Source: Marsupella aquatica (taxonomy: Eukaryota; Marchantiophyta). Taken from it: 64,000 bases of DNA. The position numbers were made by a program, and so were the translations under genes. Below are positions 23,092-36,349 of this stretch, one piece after another. The first letter of the stretch is position 1; each line of letters starts with the position of its first letter. The notes beneath the pieces are model-generated. The model saw nothing but the letters and a program-made list of their open reading frames with translations, had not been told where the DNA came from and did not search any database. The stretch is from contig OZ316895.1 of NCBI GenBank assembly GCA_973895155.1, positions 22,568,001 through 22,632,000 on the forward strand, written 5' to 3'.

Positions 23092-26000
23092 ATGCAGGCA
23101 TCGCAGTTGCTGCTGGAGGAGCCGATCCGGCTGGCCTCCATTCTGGAATCTTCAACTTCAGTAAGTTCGAATCGCACACACAATACTGAGGTAAATTAAT
23201 CAGATTGCCCTAAACCGTGCTGCTGCTGCCATGGTGGATGACGCGTTCGAATCAAAACGCTGTAGTGCTTCTGAGGACGCTCATGAAGTGCGCATCCCTC
23301 GCGGTTGTGCGATCGAACAAAGCCGAACAAGCATCCTCTGCTGGCTGGCGTTGCGCACTGAGGCTGAATACGGCCTTCAGCTGTTGTTTGCCCTGTGCTG
23401 TGATTTTCCCTTTCTTATTTAGTAGTTTGCCGATTTCAATTAGATTCATGTTCTAAGCACTTTTCTTGATCTCCTCTCATAATGCGGCTGATTCCGGTAT
23501 ATTTGCAAGCGTTTACCTCCCCCTACTACGTGCTGAAACTTGAGTGCCGCGGGCATGTACACCTCTTCGCGCGCCCTTTTTCAGGGCTTCTTATCCAAAT
23601 ATGATCCACTTTCAATCTTAAGAATGGTCCTCTGTTTCGTCTGTCGTTCAATTGAACTTCAAATTACATGGATACTCGAATCTGAATGCCGCCTATATTT
23701 TCCCCATATGCTCAGATCTAGGTCCTATCATTTCAGGCAATCAAGTCTATAATATATCGGGTGACAGATTAGTCCGTAGGTACTTGTGAAATAGGTTATT
23801 CAGAATGTATACGTCAGCGAAATTTCACAAGTAAATAAGGTCTTTCAGCTGTGATGAATGAATTATTGAATGAATGCCCTCGGAAGACTAGAGCGAGCCC
23901 AACAAGATCATTGAGTAATTGAATTGAAAGATTTGTAAGCTATGGTTGTACTGAACAAGCACAAACCTCGACCATATAAAATGGACCTATTTCGTGCAGG
24001 TGAATATCCTGGCTGGTAAAAGGATCAACATTGAGTTGCAAGTGCCTAAAGTGAAAAACAAGAACGATGTACTACACCCGTATTTTCTGAACCCTAATTT
24101 GAAATGGACACGAAATGACGGACTTCTCCTAAGTACAATAGATTTCTTCCAGTCTACGCCATTTTCCGGTAATGCATGGTCAAGGTTCTAGAGGGAAGAT
24201 TATGCGTCCTTGTCAACCTCGACGGTTTCCTCTTGTCCTGATGTCGTTGTCATCAACATTGGAAACCGCGTAACAGTTTTGGACAGAAACTTAGATTCCT
24301 TATCACTTGGAGCGACAATGAATCGTTTTAGACCTATCCACTCTCCTGTGCTCCTGGTTATGTCTCCTAAAAACTGGTAGCTTGTTTCCTTGTTCAGATA
24401 AGTGTAACAATAACAAGAAGTCTTTGCACTTCTGGTCGTGCACCTAGTTTTAATATTTCCGTAATGAAAGCCTTTGAAGGAAATACTCGGAATGGCTGCA
24501 GAGGAAGATTGACGTTAAGCTTCTGATTGGATCAGCTCGGTCAAGTGATCCTCAAGACAGAGTATTAAACCCTTACCTCTATCAGATGGTGACAAAAACC
24601 CCAGAAAGTCATGTACACCTAATTAACTAAGATGATAATTCCAGGGGAAAGAACCCTTGTCTGGTCTCTTAAAGACGTCGGGTTGATGAAGGTGAGTAAG
24701 GATCTTAAGTCGAAGATTGAAAGGTTCTATATCAAGCCGGATGTTGTTGGTGGATTGTGCATTTCCATCTAGCTATCAGCTCCGTAGAAACCCTAACTGA
24801 GGTTTGCTTATCTTACAGAACCCCTTCTCATCCATGACGAAGATCATCGGAACTCTGGGGCCTATGTCACGTGATGTCGAGACAATTTCGAAACTACTCA
24901 ATGCTGGCATGTCAGGTATGATCAGTCCGTGACCATCTGTTGTTTGACTTGCTCTTAGGTTGGTTCTTACAACCAGAATACTGTAGTTTGATTTGATGTC
25001 GAATTTGTCTCGGAAGAAAGCGGCAATGGCAAAACATTTGGAAGTATCGGTAAATATCTCGAAATTGGAATGAGAAGGAAAATCAGAGAGGTCCATGACC
25101 TTTAAATAGTTGTGATAGTATGCCATGCGAAGGCTGCTTATGAAGCATCTGCTGTGTATTGCAGTGGCCAGGTTTGATTTTTCTTGGGGAGATGAAGCCT
25201 ACCACCAACAGACTCTGGACAACTTGAAGGTAGCCGTGAAGAATACAAGAAAGCTTTGTGCGGTATGTTTCCTTTATTCCAGACTTGCAAGTTATTGGAA
25301 GTTCTTTCCCCTCATATCCATTCCGGGTACCATGGGTTAGAATTTGTTTATTGTCGTTGGCCTTTATACAGAGAAAAGATTGAGAGAACAATTTTATCAC
25401 CTATCTAGACTCTTCCGTGGTCGAGGTCGTATTTTGTAGACTATCAATGCCAGGTAGAATGGTGCTAGGTTGAGAGTTTACAGTTTAGCTTGTTTGTTTT
25501 CATTCCATTCTGTACATGCATGATGATTATGGCGGAATGGCATTTTGGGACAGGTGATGTTTGACACCGTGGGGCCTGAGTTGCAAATCATAAACAAAGG
25601 GGAGCGTCCGATTGTGCTTCGAGCAGATGAATTTGTGACACTGACGCCAGACATGTCTAAAGAACCTTCATCAGCATATTTACCAATCAATTGGCCAGAG
25701 CTTGCTGACGTGAGTTGAAGTATCCTATAGGATCTCTCGCAATGCATGGGGAAAAGTAGGCCTTCAGGTGTTCCAAGTGGAGGCATGAAATCTGTTGCAA
25801 AGTTTGTATAAGGAAAAAAGGTATCAAATGTTCGTTAATATTGTTTATCAAGAATGAACGAAGTCAAGAGGAGCGTATCGTGGAGGCACCTGCCGAAGGT
25901 CTTGGCATTGGTGCTGACTTCAGTGATGTATTTTTGTGCAGGCTGTGAAACCCAAGGATACGGTCTTTGTAGGACAGTATCTGTTTACTGGGAGTGAGTC

Positions 26001-29000
26001 TACCTCAGTCTGGCTTGAGGTCTGTCACCACTATGACTAACGTTACTACACTCATCCTTTATTTGTTTGTGTTTTTTGGTTTAGGCAATGGAATCGTTTT
26101 TGCCCTGAATAGTGTCCTTGTTTTGTTCGAAGAACAGGTTGTTGAGGTGCAGACTAAGGACGTGAAATGTGTGATTAAAAATTCGGCGACTTTGACAGGT
26201 GGTCTGTTCACAGCACATGTGACTCAAGTCCCTGTCACACTTCCAACTTTATCTGAATCTGACAAAAGGGTAAGAGCTGGCACATCACCAGTGTTGGTTA
26301 CATGCTGGTCTTATTGCCGTCACCTGTTCCTGTTCAAGGAAGCTACGAAGTGCTATGAAAGCTTATTTAAATTTCTCATCTTTCCTTTTTATGAAGCTGA
26401 AGAGTAGGAGCTGTAAGGGAAGCGAGTTTTGATTTTACCGAGACCGTTCCTTGTGTTTCCTGCTGAGACCCTCATTTGTTTGAAAGCATAACCTAGCCTA
26501 TCCAGCACTCAATTGAAAGTCGTCTCAGAGTGTCATTCAATTGGTTTTGCATTACAGATAATTGCAACTTGGGGGGTGAAGAACAGCATTGATTTCTTGT
26601 CACTTTCATTCGCAAGGAATGGTGAAGATGTCCGTCAGGTATGTGTAGTTCATGCTGTCTGTGGCATATTTCTGTAGCAATCAATTCACTAGCCAGAAGA
26701 GTCTCCATCCTCCTTGACGTTGAAATTGGATCTTTTGGTTGTATGATGTTGATGTCAGGACATTAATACGTGAATCTTACTTTTGATGCGATTTCGTGGC
26801 AATCAGGCTCGAGCTTATATGTCCAAGCTGGGAGATCTTTATCAGACGCAGGTTTTTGCCAAAATTGAGAGTGTTGAGGTATGTCCTGAAAGGCCTTCAT
26901 CCCGGCTTAAGATTGCTGGCAGTTGACGAAGTCCTGACAATGTCGCAGATTTGACGTTGGACTACATAAATTATCGCTGGCTCCACTTCAATGTCATCTC
27001 ACAAGATCAACTTTAGTTGGATGTTAGCCGCATCAGCTTCGTGGCAATTCAGATACATATCAAAGATATTCTGGTGATGCAAAGTTTGCATTTATCGATT
27101 TCTAATTGCCGGCATCACGTTGGGACTTCGACTAGCTTTAAATGCAGTAGCAAATGAACTGATTGAAATTTCCAGAAGCTTAGAAAGCGCAAGCTGTCCC
27201 AACAGCCGAAGCACGCCCCATAATTTAAGCCCTGAGGCAGATAAACTAATGGTTCCATCTCGTTCGGGTTCAGGGCTTAAGGCACTTCGATGAGATTTTG
27301 AAGGAGGCTGACGGTATTATACTGTCCCGTGGAGACCTCGGTATCGACTTGCCACCAGAAAAGGTCTTGAAATACCCCTCACTCTGAAGGATTCGATCAC
27401 CCAATTTGAAACTCATAGGTTATGAGTGTCGTGGACAACTTGTAGCGGGCTGTCTTTTCTCTTCACTCTTCTGACCTTACGAGGCTTCTCATTTTTATGT
27501 TCTGCCAGGTGTTTCTCTTTCAAAAGGCAGCACTCCATAAGTGTAACATGGCAGGAAAACCTGCAGTTATTACTCGTGTTGTTGATACAATGACCGATAC
27601 ACCTCGACCAACTCGTGCAGAAGCCACAGATGTGGCAAATGCTGTTCTCGACGGTTGGTCTCTCTCTCGCTGCGTGCTGAATAAGTTGGACTCTTACTAG
27701 AGTCATAGACGTGTAGCAAGATCAGAGACTAGGTTCGAGTACTATAGCTATCGTATCGTCAGTTGGCACCTGCTCCTCGTTCACTCCTCAGATAGATTAT
27801 TTTGCCGCAGGACTTCAGGTTATATCATTCGTTTATTTTTCGAGGCTTGCGCACTGATCTTGTTGCCTACGTGTTTTCAAATCAGAACTATGGTATGGCT
27901 CCTTGTTTTAACATGGAGTTCTCTTTATGCAGGTGCTGATGGCATTTTGTTAGGAGCTGAGACTCTGAGGGGCATTTACCCTGTTGATACTGTCTCGACT
28001 GTACAAAAGATCTGTGCTGAGGTGTATATTTAACTCTAAGGAAAGGAATTATCATCTGAGAATTAGACACTGTTTTGAGGCAAGTTAAGCACATATCGTG
28101 GTAGGAAGCACTCGTAGCATATTAAAGAGGAAAATCTACATTGCCAATGTATTTGTTTACCAAATGACCAACTGTAAATGCTTTTCAGGCCGAGAAGGTA
28201 TTTAATCAAGCTGTGTTCTTTAAGAAGACAGTGAAGACCACTGGGGAACCAATGGGTCACCTTGAATCAATTGCATCCTCAGCAGTATGTACCTCCTCCC
28301 CTTGCCAATTTTCATCTTGTCAGTACGAGTTGTTTTGGAACTTATCCGTGTCACTCATGTTTTAAGATTGAAGAGTTCTGGGTCTTTGTGTACAGTACTT
28401 TCACAAGGAAATGCTATTCTTTTGCTAGACTCCCGTTTAGAACCTGAGGAACTTGGCCAGAATGGTTAAAGTTTGCTTTTGATTCTCGCGCAAGATATCT
28501 ATGGCGTAGTTTTGCTCACTTCAAAGAACATGGTTTCAACACAGGTCCGTGCTGCAACAAAAGTAAGGGCTTCAGTAATCGTTGTCTTCACAACATCAGG
28601 AAGAGCTGCTCGGTATTTTGTCCATGACCTCCATTTCTATAGATAGTATTTGGTTGAATTGAAACTTTGTGTTGCTTCCTTAACTTGGGTATCTCGATGG
28701 GTCACCCTTCCGAAAAACGCAGTCAGATTGCGAGGGTGTTTACCCAACAATCTCTGTATCACCTTTGCGATTGAAGACCTATGATGTCTATGCCAGATGG
28801 GCAACCATTGTTTGATCTTCTTGGATTTAACACCCATAAGGAATGTTCTTATCCAGATTGGTCGCAAAATATAAGCCAACGATGCCAGTTCTCGTGGTGG
28901 TCATACCGAAGCTAACTACAAACCATCTGCGCTGGAGTTTCACCGGTGCATTTCAGGTATCCTTCTGACATATTTACCTTCGAAAATACTGAATATTCAC

Positions 29001-30446
29001 TAGCACGCGTAAAGGGATGGATCATACTGTGCTCGTCAATTTGTTCAATTCTGATGATGGTTCTGCTGAGTTTCGCAGGCAAGACAATGTTTGGCTGTAA
29101 GGGGTCTTTTCCCCATGCTCGCTGACCCAAGACATCCGGTAAGTGGTCTGATTTTTATATTTCTGGTACTCCTCTTTTTCCTGTAACAACTCAAGACATA
29201 AAACCTATTTAGCAAGTAGAATCAATGGTGGAGACTTCTATAATGGCAGATGAAAATGAGGGATGGTCGCAAGACTTACGTGGTATCTTTTAACAAAGCA
29301 ATGGCCTTCCGTTTCTTGTACCCGCTTGACTCCAACCAACTTTCCTTTCCACACATTGAAAATTTTGGACTGAATGACGACGGATGTCCTGTTTGACAAG
29401 AGGCTCAGTTGTCTTACCTGAAATCTTCCAGGAAAGTCACTCCTGATTTTCGGGTAATTGTGGTGCCTGACCTTGATCTATGATCCTGGATAAGGTGGAT
29501 TGTTAACGTTAAGTCTTAATTATGAGAAACGGTCTTTGATGAAAATGTTGATGAATTTTTTGGCACAGTGAGCCAATTGAGGCAGAAATTGTCGTGCATA
29601 TATTTTTAAAGATACATGAGTTTAAACGAATTCCACGCTGTCTGCACTTGAACAGGTGTTGGCAGACTACCCTTATGTGACGCCCAAAAAGTCCCCAGAG
29701 CCACAAGACCCAAAGCCGACAAAACTACTTTATGAACGAATTGTAACTATTAACCGACACGATGTTAATTGTTGTCCTGCTTAATGATAAAAGTGAAGAA
29801 AACGAACAGTTCCATCTTAAGGGGCCTTCTCATCAAAAGCTTTTTAACCAGATGGCGTGATTCTTTTCGCTTCTAATTTTATTGATGATGATGTAGCTGA
29901 AGAATGGACTATTAAAATTGTCACTGATATTTATATTTATATTGGTAATTGGTAATCTATTTAATCTTTCTTTGTAGTAGCTCAAAATCTGGTCTGTGGC
30001 GTATTTGATGAACATTGTATGACATTTTAGTACGGGGTCCGGCGTCTGAACTCCTGATGGGAGACGAAACACGGGTTTACATAGAGCGTGCTAGTTATAT
30101 CCCGTGTCCACGAGGGATCGCACGGAATAATCTTGCAGTGTCAACAAAGTTGGGGATTTGACACTTTTGTGAATGTAGTTGGGTGGGTTGTTGATGTAAA
30201 CATACCTGTAGTAATTGCTGAAAAGTTCACCATCAGCTTAGGATATCCTAACAAGAGTTGTCTCACTACGTTCCGTGTTGACTATGGCAGGCGGAGGCAG
30301 CAATGTCGACAAACGAATCCATTTTAAAGGTGGCTTTGGATCATGGGAAGGTCGCTGGCATCATTAAGCCACATGACAGAGTTGTTGTCTTTCAAAAAGT
30401 TGGCGATTCGTCTGTGGTGAAGATCATTGAGCTTGACGACTTCTGA
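23092..30446 (+). CDS. PK: cytosolic pyruvate kinase (EC 2.7.1.40)
   Basis: Sixteen exons, all GT-AG: 23092-23160, 24819-24915, 25165-25262, 25554-25709, 25942-26019, 26138-26269, 26558-26638, 26807-26878, 27274-27363, 27509-27653, 27933-28021, 28189-28284, 28545-28612, 28857-28956, 29079-29138, 30291-30446. The joined frame is 1587 nt, 528 aa, the normal length for plant cytosolic pyruvate kinase. It transfers phosphate from phosphoenolpyruvate to ADP, the last step of glycolysis. The start [19 protein letters not shown] is typical of the cytosolic form, and no transit peptide is present. Seen: [10 protein letters not shown] and RFDFSWGD (N-terminal barrel), the B domain in exons 4-6, catalytic Lys256 in [10 protein letters not shown], metal ligands Glu258 and Asp282 (LSRGDLGID), and [26 protein letters not shown] signature split after residue 20 of the motif. 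The C-terminal allosteric domain ends in [10 protein letters not shown]. Intron 1 (1658 bp) and intron 15 (1152 bp) are unusually long for this gene. Confidence 0.96.
29656..29784 (+). other. possible alternative last exon within pyruvate kinase intron 15
   Basis: A TTGAACAG acceptor-like site at 29648-29655 precedes a 42-codon open frame in the phase exon 15 would need, ending in TAA. Its composition ([20 protein letters not shown]) looks protein-like rather than intronic. If used, it would replace the last 51 residues of pyruvate kinase, removing part of the C-terminal domain. It could equally be a fragment of an unrelated gene or chance. There is no transcript evidence. Confidence 0.25.
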
Positions 30447-33400
30447 ATTTCGTAACTAGGTGATTTGTCCATGGATAACATCATGAGTTGATCAATTTCC
30501 TAGATCGTTGTTATCTGGATCTAATATGTATAATGATGTACCGAGGTGTGAATACCACACCAGCATCATGAAGGGAAAGGTTTGGGTCGAGGCTTAATCA
30601 GGAGGGACTGAGTTTGTGATTAGGGTTGTACGAGGGATGGGAGCATTTGTATGCAGTGCTCGTAAGAGCTTGGGAGGAATCATATAGCAGATTGTTTTTT
30701 CATTATTGTCATCAAAGAAATCGGTATTCTTTTTGTTGTAGCGGCAGCATCTACTTGATAGGTGCATATTACATGAAGTCGGATTCTGGGTGTAGTATCA
30801 ATGTGGGCCTAAGATTGCCACAAAGAGATTAAGGCACTATGGCAACTAATGTTTTTGAGAGCCGTGTCAGGATTAGGAATCAGGATAAGGCGGAGGAGCT
30901 TCTCTGCGTGTTAGCAATAAAATGAAGGAAATTTTTTTCCTCACTGCGAAGGGTACGGTCACGAGCTGCGTCTGTCGGGTCTGTAGACTTATCTGCGTTG
31001 AAATGTCTAGAAATGCAGGACACGTTTATCCCGCGAGAGAGCGAAGTTAGGGGATGGACTGAGTTGGTCAAACTCTTTTGGATCCGAGTTTGCAAGTGTT
31101 GGGTCTAGCTTCCTTATCTTCAACTTTTTGGAGAATTGTGACGCTAAACCAAGGTTTTGGCAGATGAAGTGTCAGTTAGGGGTCACACCGAGCTGTACTA
31201 CGCATTACTCTAGCCCTTTTGCCAACCACCTGTTCGACCTAGGCTGCAGCTTCAGCCATGAATTTAGTCTTCTCAGACATTTAATTCTAGCTTGCCTGAC
31301 TTCGTTCAGTTGGACAAGTTTTCTAGCTGTATACACCAAGAAAACGAATGTATGATAGTGGCGACCAACCAGTCGTCAAGACCAACTCCACGGCAGATAT
31401 ATTGCCCATTGGGGACCTAACTTGTCCCTGATTTCCTTAAACCCTTGGCCTGATTACCTGGCCATAACTCAACGTGGACCGGAATTCTAATTGTGCCAAA
31501 GCAAATGAAAGCCTGAAATCTGTCCTACGAACTCAAATCTTGAGCTCTGAGAATGGAATTACGCCCATGAGCAAACAACACGTCCAAGTAAGGATGGCAG
31601 GGAACCGCACCACAAGAACGAGGAAGGGCAACGTGATGATGAGGAGTGTGGTCATGATGCAAATGGCAGTACTAGTAGTTGCGTCATGACCACACTCGAG
31701 TGCTTCAAAGTAAAACACATGGCATCTAACTCAAGCATGAACATGGGTTGTATCAAACTGCATGTATTCATTCAAAATGCATACACTCCTTTTAAGGGAC
31801 TTCTATTTGTAAATGCCTGTGTCTACTGCAACGGACAACTTCAAAGTTGAGCTTCCCTTTGCTTATTCTGACTGCTGGTTAGTGTCAAGAAGACCTGTTC
31901 TGATAAGACTGATTCCTGCCACTCTCACTAACATAACAGACAAAAGACCCGGAAGTCACATTTTGACCATACACTTACAGCACTTGGTTCAGGGCCACAA
32001 AACTGCAAAAGGCTGTGCCAAACGCCCATGCCTGCACCTAACTACTAGGCCTCGCACATAAGGGTGCCTAGACTGTTAAGGAAATGACTAACTACTTAAA
32101 ATTCACTAGTCACTATCCATTGCACGGCCCTAGTCTTAGAACCTACCTTTATCCGACTGATATATCTAACCACTCCTTTTCTTTGCATTTGACTTGAACT
32201 GGCTGCATGTGTCTCATTGCACAAGGCATCTCGTCTGATCACATTCCGCACTTCGTGTGTTATAAGTTCAGCTGGGGAGGTTAACTAAACATATATTTTG
32301 GGATAGCGCATGTGACCTTAGTAATAAAGAGGTATTCTAGAAACCTACATATTTCCACTATTGATGGCCTATTTTAGTTTTTAATAGATGGTCATGTAAT
32401 AGTGAATACTACCTTTTTTTCATTTCTACTTTCTAAAATACTTTTGCAATAGCTCTCAAATATACTTGGTTTTACTTGCATGTGCTTCCTACGGATTTCC
32501 ATGGTTGACCCCTTGAGCTCCTCAACTACTATGATTTACCATGTTGGGCTTGGCCCATTGCAAAGGTGTCAAATGTAGTATGTATATAGTAGTCCTGTTA
32601 CATGGTATTGTGTGCCATAGAGCTCTAGAAAAATGAGAGCTTCAGCTCAAGTTTAGAGGGGCTATTATTACCCATGATGCCTCTGGTAGCATGACCGTAA
32701 CAAACTTGAAGGCTAGGTAAGAGATTTTCTATCTTTACATGTTGTAGTAAAAGTAGAGGAAATTTAATTTTGAACGGATACAAATCTTCACTCTGCATTC
32801 TTCTTCAGAATTGCTGTTAAAGTTACAAAGAAAAAAATCATAAAAGACACAGCCTATATATCAAGAACAAGTCATACAAAGTCCAGAAAATAATTGTTAG
32901 TTAATTATAGTAGCCAAGGACCTTGGGGCCCCGTTAGCCCACTACCTTGGTTAACCTGCTAAGATGGTCTCCACATTGGATTTAAAGATACATATGTTAT
33001 TTTACAAAAACAGTTAATCTTACCTTAATCCAATCAAATGATTCTATGCTTTGTCGAAGGTGATGTGACACTTATATGAAAATGAGACCCAGGAGCAAAA
33101 AGGCCTTGAGGAACACCAAGTTCCCTACTTGTTGGTGCACATTCAACTATGTTCACATTCAGCCAATTCATGTTCAAATGTTTTCCAGTGACATCCTCTC
33201 AAATCCCTGTGTTCCACCCACATCCCGACCCTTGAGTTACGGGCCTAGAGTCACAGTCTAGTCTAGCGGCTTCACTCTAGACACTAGGCTATGAGAACAC
33301 CTTCTGCTCGCCTTATATAGTTAGTAGATGACCACGTGACTGATGCTCTACACCCTCATCTAAGTCCCCTCGCCTTTTTTGATTTTTTCTTAGGTCTCGT

Positions 33401-33836
33401 CCTGTGTGCTCAGGTTGGGTTTGACCTTCTGGCTTCTGTACAGATCAAGCAGCCATAGGAAAAGCATTTGAATGGGAGATTCTCCCACAGAGACTTTTAT
33501 TTTCCATGTAGCCACAAAATGCATCCAAAGGCTCGTTCAATGAGATGCCGTCAGCGAAAGCTGTCTCGTCACCTGAAAACTGTGCTTCTTAAATAATTAT
33601 GGATCTCTCCTACTTTATCAAAGTCCTGAACCGAAAGGTTATCAAAGTCCTGGAAAGGAAAGACATCATGAGACATCAACCCGTGCAACAAAGCTCACAA
33701 TCTTTAGAGCATTCATGGCAAAGCTTGAAAAGATTGTGGGCCAAAGAAGGGAAAATGGCAAAGCTCGAAATGGCAGGAAACCCAAGCTGGAGGGACTTTA
33801 CTTCGCAGTCAACATACGCAGAGGGGTGTTATTAAG
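30447..33836. other. non-coding stretch downstream of pyruvate kinase
   Basis: The first few hundred bases are presumably 3' UTR. Beyond that no frame with a recognisable domain, LTR end or RNA gene is visible on either strand. Confidence 0.45.
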
Positions 33837-33964
33837 AGTGATGATAAACAACGACCCTTAATAAAGAGAGAAGCACCATATTGCATTGGCACCTAGCGAA
33901 TCCAGGAGTGATGATAAACAACGACCCTTTGTAAAGAGAGAAGCACCATATTGCATTGGCACCT
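33837..33964. repeat. tandem duplication, period 70 bp
   Basis: AGTGATGATAAACAACGACC, then TAAAGAGAGAAGCACCATAT and TGCATTGGCACCT, occur in both copies (33837-33894 and 33907-33964), almost unchanged. Confidence 0.92.
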
Positions 33965-34289
33965 GTCATGATAAATGACTTTTTCTAGAGAACATGATGA
34001 TGCAAATATCCAGCAACGGGATTGTCGTGATAAATAAGTTACTTTAGAGAAAATAGTCTAATGATGATACAACAGGCCCATGACCTACGTGGTCACAATG
34101 GGATGGTCACAATAAGGTTTTGCAAATACAATAATGTTGCTTCAACTTTAAGCAACCTTCCCCAAATGATATCAAAAGACTTTTACGAATTGTATCGATA
34201 AAGCAGAAAAACTTGGTTCAGACAATTAAAGGTGGGAGGATTCACAATAGTATGCATGTTGTTAGTTTGGATTCAACGTTGAGAGGAGA

Positions 34290-34304
34290 GGGGGGGGGGG
34301 GGGG
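34290..34304 (+). repeat. poly-G run
   Basis: Fifteen consecutive G, preceded by GAGAGGAGA. It is a candidate G-quadruplex or an error-prone assembly site. Confidence 0.9.
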
Positions 34305-35155
34305 CGGTTGTATGTATTGGAGTCTAGCAAGGTTCAAGGGTTTGTTACCTTGACTTCATTACAAATCATGAATCTGATTCTCAAAAATAAAGGTTACCTT
34401 TTATTTTTCCTTTTTCTTTTTTCAAAAAGGGCTACTCGAAGTCTTCTTCAAGTAAAGAATCCATCACTATTATTTTACAGAAAGAATCCTTTACTATGAG
34501 CTTCAACCTGTACTGAAACGTGGCACATAAACTAGATTGGAAGCTTTTTCATATATGAAAATATTATTATAATACAGTTGTTTAATGAAAAATCAAGAAC
34601 GGGCCCGATTAGGAATTTGAAAAAAAAGGAGGGACTGACGTACAGGCATAGAAAAGAGTCCCGTGAAATTTGGGAAATAATCATTAGGTACATACGGGAA
34701 AAAATGTATACTACTCGTAAGAATGTTTGCATCTTACTGTTAATGATAACTGACATTTCTTGCTTTAATAACTTTATGTATACTGCTTGAAAGTGGCTGA
34801 TAAAAAGCCTATCCTAGGGACGCGGGAAATTATTTCAGGACCCCTTTGGACATGTGATGATTATTTTGGGGGAATAGTAGGGACCACTGTTTTTGAATAA
34901 TGAACATTATGTACAAAAATCACTCAGCTGCTAACTATGGCGGTGGCAAAAAAAATTCTAACATATTTACGAAAAATATTAGTTCTTATAATACACAGTT
35001 GTGTCACTTTTTAGAGTGGTAGTCATTCAAATTTGCAGGGCACAAAAATTTAAAAATCTGACCAAGAGAAGAAATAAACCAAAATTGAATTATATTTTGT
35101 GTGAAGTAAAAAGTGACACGTTTTCCAAGCAAGAAGTAAAGGGGAATGCCAGGGA

Positions 35156-35330
35156 ATGCCAATGCACAATAATCAAGCACTTTATGTACTATCTATGCTT
35201 ACGAAGCCCCCTGCATACAAATAGTATTATCCATGCCAATGCACAATAATCAAGCACTTTATAGACCATCTATGTATAGTACTATCCATGCCTAGAAAGC
35301 CCCATGCATAGAAATAGTATTCTCCATGCC
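35156..35330. repeat. imperfect tandem repeat, period ~77 bp
   Basis: ATGCCAATGCACAATAATCA plus AGCACTTTAT starts at 35156 and again at 35233. The later part of the unit (AGCCCC.TGCATA.AAATAGTAT, then CCATGCC) recurs up to 35330, giving two full copies and a partial third. Confidence 0.85.
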
Positions 35331-35867
35331 TAGACATTCATATCAAGTACCCCATGATAATCTATGTCCTAGGAGGAGTATAATTGATTACATAATGTAA
35401 TAGAAAACATCAAACCAAAAAATAGTACAAAAGGCCTAAAAGAGAAGGGGGGAAGGCGGGCGGGTGGAGGGGCCTGCAGAGGGGTGTTATAAAGGTTTTC
35501 AAGGAATTAAAAAATGAAAAAGACAAAGACAAAAATCATTCTTAACTGGTGATACTTTGTGGTTGTTGTTACTCATTTTTTGCGCCTTTTTTTGCTTGAC
35601 ATTTTTTTCTTAAGAACATCTTGGGTGAGTCCACATCTTTTTTTCTTTATGGCATTTTGGGTGACAGAACATTTTTCTTCTTAAATAACAACATCTTGGG
35701 CGACACAACATTAGTTTTTCTTAATGACATCTTTTTTCTTAATAACATCTTGGACGACATGACATCTTGTTTTCTTCATGACATCTTGAGGGACACGACA
35801 TCTTTTTTCTTCACAATATCTTTTCTCTTCACGACATCTTTTGTGCAACGTATGAGTATTTTATCAT

Positions 35868-36093
35868 GACATCTTTTGTTCTCAACGACTTCTTGGCCGA
35901 CACGACATCTTTTGTTCTCATCGACATCTTGGCCAACACAACATCTTCCTTCTCAACGACCTCTTGGCCAACACGACATCTTTTGTTCTCAACGACCTCT
36001 TGGCCGACACGACATCTTTATTCTCAACAACCTCTTGGCCGACAAGACCTCTTTTGTTCTCAACGACATCGGGAACGACATCTTGGCCGTCAC
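35868..36093. repeat. 36-bp minisatellite, about six units
   Basis: Units begin at 35868, 35904, 35940, 35975, 36011 and 36046. Lengths are 36, 36, 35, 36, 35 and 48 bp, and the last unit contains a 12-bp internal repeat. The core is GACATCTTTTGTTCTCAACG followed by ACCTCTTGGCCGACAC. More degenerate relatives (ACATCTTGGGCGACA and similar) extend back to about 35640. A unit of 12 codons keeps several frames open on both strands, but no start context or domain suggests a protein. Confidence 0.92.
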
Positions 36094-36349
36094 GACATCT
36101 TTTGTGCAATGCACGGGTATTGAGCTAGTGTGTCATAACAGTTATTTTGAGCTCAAGTCATTAATTTCTCATAGTTTTAATGGATCCAGTCATGATTCAT
36201 TTTTGCACTAACTCATGGTGGAGTACGTCGCACAAGAAAGGTACTCGTTAATCTTTGCCTATTACATAGCCTTTCACTTGCAATCCATTCGACCCGCCCT
36301 TAATTCAAATCATTTATTTAAATCAGCAACATTTTCTATTGTTTTTTAC

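Noticed and set aside
35866-36211. overlapping + strand frames of 85 and 111 codons
   Set aside because: Produced by the 36-bp minisatellite; several frames and both strands are open, so coding capacity is not evidence of a gene.
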